DNA of 15,207 nt from Candidatus Diapherotrites archaeon CG08_land_8_20_14_0_20_34_12 (GTDB lineage Archaea > Iainarchaeota > Iainarchaeia > Iainarchaeales > 0-14-0-20-34-12). Where the stretch lies: the NCBI GenBank assembly GCA_002779065.1, contig PEXL01000030.1, forward strand, positions 1-15,207, written 5' to 3'. The translations under genes and the position numbers were made by a program. Within the stretch, counting starts at the first letter, position 1; each line of letters starts with the position of its first letter. Below, one piece after another: positions 12,998 through 15,207 of this stretch. The notes below the pieces were generated by a model that saw nothing but the letters and a program-made list of their open reading frames with translations, was not told the origin of the DNA and did no database searches.

Positions 12998-13765
12998 ATG
13001 TTAAAAAAGAGAATAATTCCGTGCTTGGACTGCATTACAATAAACAAAGAGATTAAAGTAGTCAAAGGCAGGAATTTTCGGAATCTTAGGCCAATAAATA
13101 ACCCGGTAAAGCTGGCTGAGAAATATTATTTGCAGGGGGCAGATGAACTTTGCTTCTTAGATATTGGTGCAACAGTTGAAAGCAGGAAAACAATGGTTTC
13201 AATGATTAAAAAAGTAAGTAAAAAAGTGTTTATTCCATTAACTGTTGGCGGTGGAATTAAAACGCTTGAAGATGCAGAGAAATTATTCAAAAATGGGGCA
13301 GATAAAGTAGCCATAAACACTGCAGCAATAGAAAACCCTGCATTGATTGCAGAAATAAGCAATCAGTTTGGCAAACAAGCTTGTGTTGTAGCTATTGATT
13401 CCAAAAAAGTTAACGGCCTGAATAAAGTTTTTAGTATGGCAGGCACAAAAGAAATAGAACTTTTGACAGAAAACTGGGCAAAACAAGTAGAACGATTAGG
13501 GGCAGGGGAAATTCTCCTTACTTCAATAGACCAAGATGGAACAAAACAAGGGTATGATATTGAATTGACAAGGAAAATTAGTGAAAATTCAAGAATTCCG
13601 ATAATTGCATCTGGCGGCTGTGGTTCTCTGCAGGATATGGCTGAAATTATTCAGAAAGGAAAAGCTGATGCTGTTCTTGCAGCAAGCATTTTTCACTATG
13701 ATAATTATTCGATTAAAGAAGTTAAGAAATATTTAAAATCAAAAAATATTGATGTAAGGTTTTGA
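12998..13765 (+). CDS. hisF: Imidazole glycerol phosphate synthase, cyclase subunit
   Basis: The 255-residue beta/alpha barrel uses HisH-derived ammonia to convert PRFAR to imidazoleglycerol phosphate and AICAR. Catalytic Asp11 lies in 'RIIPCLD' and Asp134 in 'VVAIDSK'; phosphate loops appear as 'VGGGIKTLED' (83-92) and 'IIASGGCGSLQDM' (202-214), and 'TSIDQDGTKQGYD' (175-187) is the usual second-half signature. The segment after Asp11 ('CITINKEIKVVKGRNF') carries a few extra residues compared with the common 'DVKDGRVVKGVNF'. The frame is open upstream into hisH, but ATG 12998 gives the standard N-terminus. One base separates the stop from the hisA-I-E gene. Confidence 0.96.
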   Translation: MLKKRIIPCLDCITINKEIKVVKGRNFRNLRPINNPVKLAEKYYLQGADELCFLDIGATVESRKTMVSMIKKVSKKVFIPLTVGGGIKTLEDAEKLFKNGADKVAINTAAIENPALIAEISNQFGKQACVVAIDSKKVNGLNKVFSMAGTKEIELLTENWAKQVERLGAGEILLTSIDQDGTKQGYDIELTRKISENSRIPIIASGGCGSLQDMAEIIQKGKADAVLAASIFHYDNYSIKEVKKYLKSKNIDVRF

Positions 13766-13766
13766 T

Positions 13767-15023
13767 ATGATAATCCCAAGCATAGATTTGATGAATGGAA
13801 AGGCGGTTCAGCTCATACAGGGTAAAACTAAAGTATTGGAGTTTGAAAATCCTGTTGAGATTGCAAGAAATCTAGCCATATTTGGGCCTATCCAAGTAAT
13901 TGATTTGGATGCTGCTTTTGGAAAAGGCAATAACCTTGAGATAATAACAGAAATAGCAAAATTTGCAGAAGTAAGGGTTGGTGGCGGCATAAGGACATTA
14001 GAATATGCTAGAAGATTAATTACTCTTGGTGCTGATAAAATAATAATCGGTACAAAAGCAAATAAAAAATTTTTAAAACAGTTGAATAAACAAATTCCAA
14101 AAGAAAGGATTATTGTTGCTTTAGATTCAAAAAACGGTTTTGTGGTAAAAGATGGCTGGAGAAAAAGCGCAAACAAAAAACCAGAAAAATTAATTAAGCA
14201 ACTTGAACCATTCTGTTCTGAATTCTTCTATACTTGTGTTGATAATGAAGGGTTGATGAAAGGTACTGATCTAAAAGAAATAAAAAAATTAAGAAAACTT
14301 ACTAAAAATCAGATGAGTGCGGCTGGCGGCATTTGTTCTATTGCGGAAATTAAGAAATTGAACTCTATTGATGTTGATCCAATCCTTGGTATGGCACTTT
14401 ACACAGGAAAAATTGATCTGAGCAAAGCTTTTTTGCAGCAATTAAAATTCAAGAACAAATTAATTCCAACAATTGTTCAGGATTATGAAACAAAGCAGAT
14501 TTTGATGTTAGCTTACAGCAATAAAGACTCAATTTTAGAAACATTGCAAACAGGTTCCTGTTCTTATTTTAGCAGAAGCCGAAAAAAGCTTTGGAAAAAA
14601 GGAGAAACATCAGGAAACTTTCAGGAATTAATTAGAATAAATGCAGATTGTGATTACGATACTTTACTTTATCAAGTCAAACAAAAAAATGTTGCATGCC
14701 ACACTGGGAAATATTCCTGTTTTTCAGACATAAAAGAATTCCAAGCAAGCATATTAAATCAATTATTTGCCAAGCTACAGGAGAGAAAGGAAACTCTGCC
14801 GAAAAAATCATACACAACAAAGCTTCTAAAGGACAAAAACTTGTTGATTGAAAAAATTAGAGAAGAATCAGAAGAAGTAATTCAAGCAATTCAAAAGGAA
14901 GATTCTGAAAATCTTGTGTGGGAAATTAGCGATTTGATTTATTTCCTTACGACGGCTGCAGTGGAAGAAAATATTACGGCGAAGCAGGTATTTTCTGAAT
15001 TGCAAAGAAGGATGAAGCAATAA
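13767..15023 (+). CDS. hisA: Trifunctional HisA-HisI-HisE fusion: ProFAR isomerase / PR-AMP cyclohydrolase / PR-ATP pyrophosphatase
   Basis: One 418-residue protein carries three enzymes for consecutive steps. Residues 1-223 are HisA: 'IPSIDLMNGKAVQL' (Asp7), 'VRVGGGIRTLE', 'VALDSKNGFVVKDGW' (Asp120), 'SAAGGICSIAE' and 'GMALYTGKI'. Residues 224-325 are HisI: 'IPTIVQDYETKQILMLAY', 'YFSRSRKKLWKKGETSGN', 'DCDYDTLL' (Mg Asp294/296/298, Zn Cys295) and 'ACHTGKYSCF' (Zn Cys311 and Cys318). Residues about 326-418 are HisE: 'SYTTKLL', 'REESEEVIQAI' (365-375) and 'EISDLIYFLT' (386-395). HisIE fusions are common, but HisA in front of them is not something I recognise as usual. Domain order A-I-E is the reverse of the reaction order. 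All key residues are kept, so all three activities are expected. Confidence 0.95.
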   Translation: MIIPSIDLMNGKAVQLIQGKTKVLEFENPVEIARNLAIFGPIQVIDLDAAFGKGNNLEIITEIAKFAEVRVGGGIRTLEYARRLITLGADKIIIGTKANKKFLKQLNKQIPKERIIVALDSKNGFVVKDGWRKSANKKPEKLIKQLEPFCSEFFYTCVDNEGLMKGTDLKEIKKLRKLTKNQMSAAGGICSIAEIKKLNSIDVDPILGMALYTGKIDLSKAFLQQLKFKNKLIPTIVQDYETKQILMLAYSNKDSILETLQTGSCSYFSRSRKKLWKKGETSGNFQELIRINADCDYDTLLYQVKQKNVACHTGKYSCFSDIKEFQASILNQLFAKLQERKETLPKKSYTTKLLKDKNLLIEKIREESEEVIQAIQKEDSENLVWEISDLIYFLTTAAVEENITAKQVFSELQRRMKQ

Positions 15024-15030
15024 TTATTGA

Positions 15031-15207
15031 TTAAGCCTTTGGCATATCCCTGTCAAAATATTCGCAAAGCAGTGCTGTAGATATCAAGGCATATTTCTTT
15101 TGTAAAAGACTGGCTTCTTCAAAGTTTAAAGTATGGCCAGAATACCTTAATTGTGGAATTCTATATTTTCTTTTTCTCTTTTTAAAGAGAAAAAGAAAAG
15201 ATGGTGG
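15031..15207 (-). CDS. C-terminal end of an unidentified, possibly membrane-anchored protein (5' truncated by window edge)
   Basis: On the minus strand the frame is open from the window edge to TAA at 15031-15033, giving 58 residues. It begins with a short hydrophobic stretch ('FLFLF'), then a strongly basic run ('KKRKRKYR'), then 'YSGHTLNFEEASLLQKKYALISTALLCEYFDRDMPKA'. A hydrophobic segment followed by positive charges and a soluble tail resembles the cytoplasmic end of a membrane protein. There is no start codon inside, so the gene, if real, begins beyond the window. It converges on the his operon with 7 bases between stops. The basic run is encoded by a 16-bp palindrome, which leaves open that this is a non-coding terminator region or a gene remnant. 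Confidence 0.45.
   Translation of the reverse strand, partial: PPSFLFLFKKRKRKYRIPQLRYSGHTLNFEEASLLQKKYALISTALLCEYFDRDMPKA
15166..15199. repeat. Perfect 16-bp inverted repeat, polypyrimidine/polypurine, possible bidirectional terminator
   Basis: TTTTCTTTTTCTCTTT (15166-15181) and AAAGAGAAAAAGAAAA (15184-15199) are exact inverted copies with a 2-base centre. Because the element is palindromic, either strand presents a T-rich tract first, which in archaea favours transcription termination. It lies about 145 bases after the his operon stop. It may also be part of the coding sequence of the converging gene. Confidence 0.6.

Noticed and set aside
1..15207. tRNA, rRNA, CRISPR array, insertion sequence or replication origin
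   Set aside because: I looked through the non-coding stretches on both strands and saw no cloverleaf, regularly spaced repeat series, transposase motif or origin-like repeat cluster.

Overview
The window is AT-rich, densely packed and reads as archaeal, probably a DPANN-type lineage such as Woesearchaeota or Pacearchaeota. The support is TATA boxes about 25-38 bases before several start codons (leaderless-style genes), a B12-dependent class II ribonucleotide reductase, an archaeal MOFRL-type glycerate 2-kinase, an AbrB-fold/ACT regulator and several tiny cysteine-bearing proteins. The phylum is inference; no rRNA or ribosomal protein gene is present.

Layout. 1-335: 3' end of a PLP aminotransferase (+). 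337-1489: four short minus-strand genes, namely a CxxC...CxxC mini-protein, a 91-residue orphan, a protein with an acidic linker and a treble-clef-like C-x2-C/H-x2-C end, and a 50-residue protein with a perfect Shine-Dalgarno. 1490-1736: non-coding, with a direct repeat and nested palindromes. 1737-4316: nrdJ (-). 4317-4593: divergent promoter region between nrdJ and trxB. 4594-8000 (+): compact cluster of a thioredoxin-reductase-like flavoprotein, a PLP-homeostasis (YggS/PLPBP) protein, glycerate 2-kinase and an AbrB-ACT regulator. 8001-8180: promoter region with a good TATA box. 8181-15023 (+): a complete-looking histidine operon. 15031-15207: probable 3' end of a converging minus-strand gene, crossed by a 16-bp palindrome.

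The his operon runs hisG - hisD - hisC::HAD phosphatase - hisB - hisH - hisF - hisA::hisI::hisE. All ten classical steps can be assigned to seven polypeptides. Both fusions join consecutive reactions: HisC with a HAD phosphatase (steps 7 and 8), and HisA-HisI-HisE (steps 4, 3 and 2). Gene order is close to the enterobacterial operon, with hisF and hisA swapped so that hisA abuts hisIE. Internal junctions are 4-bp ATGA overlaps or 1-base gaps, indicating translational coupling.

Points of most interest: the HisA-I-E and HisC-HAD fusions; a very short HisG without its C-terminal histidine-sensing domain, lying next to an ACT-domain DNA-binding protein that could take over histidine sensing; the absence of a normal start codon where HisG homology begins; a perfect 13-bp inverted repeat bracketing the hisG-hisD junction; a thioredoxin reductase without the NADPH-binding arginine motif; and the cluster of mini-proteins. 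No tRNA, rRNA, CRISPR array, insertion sequence or replication origin was recognised.
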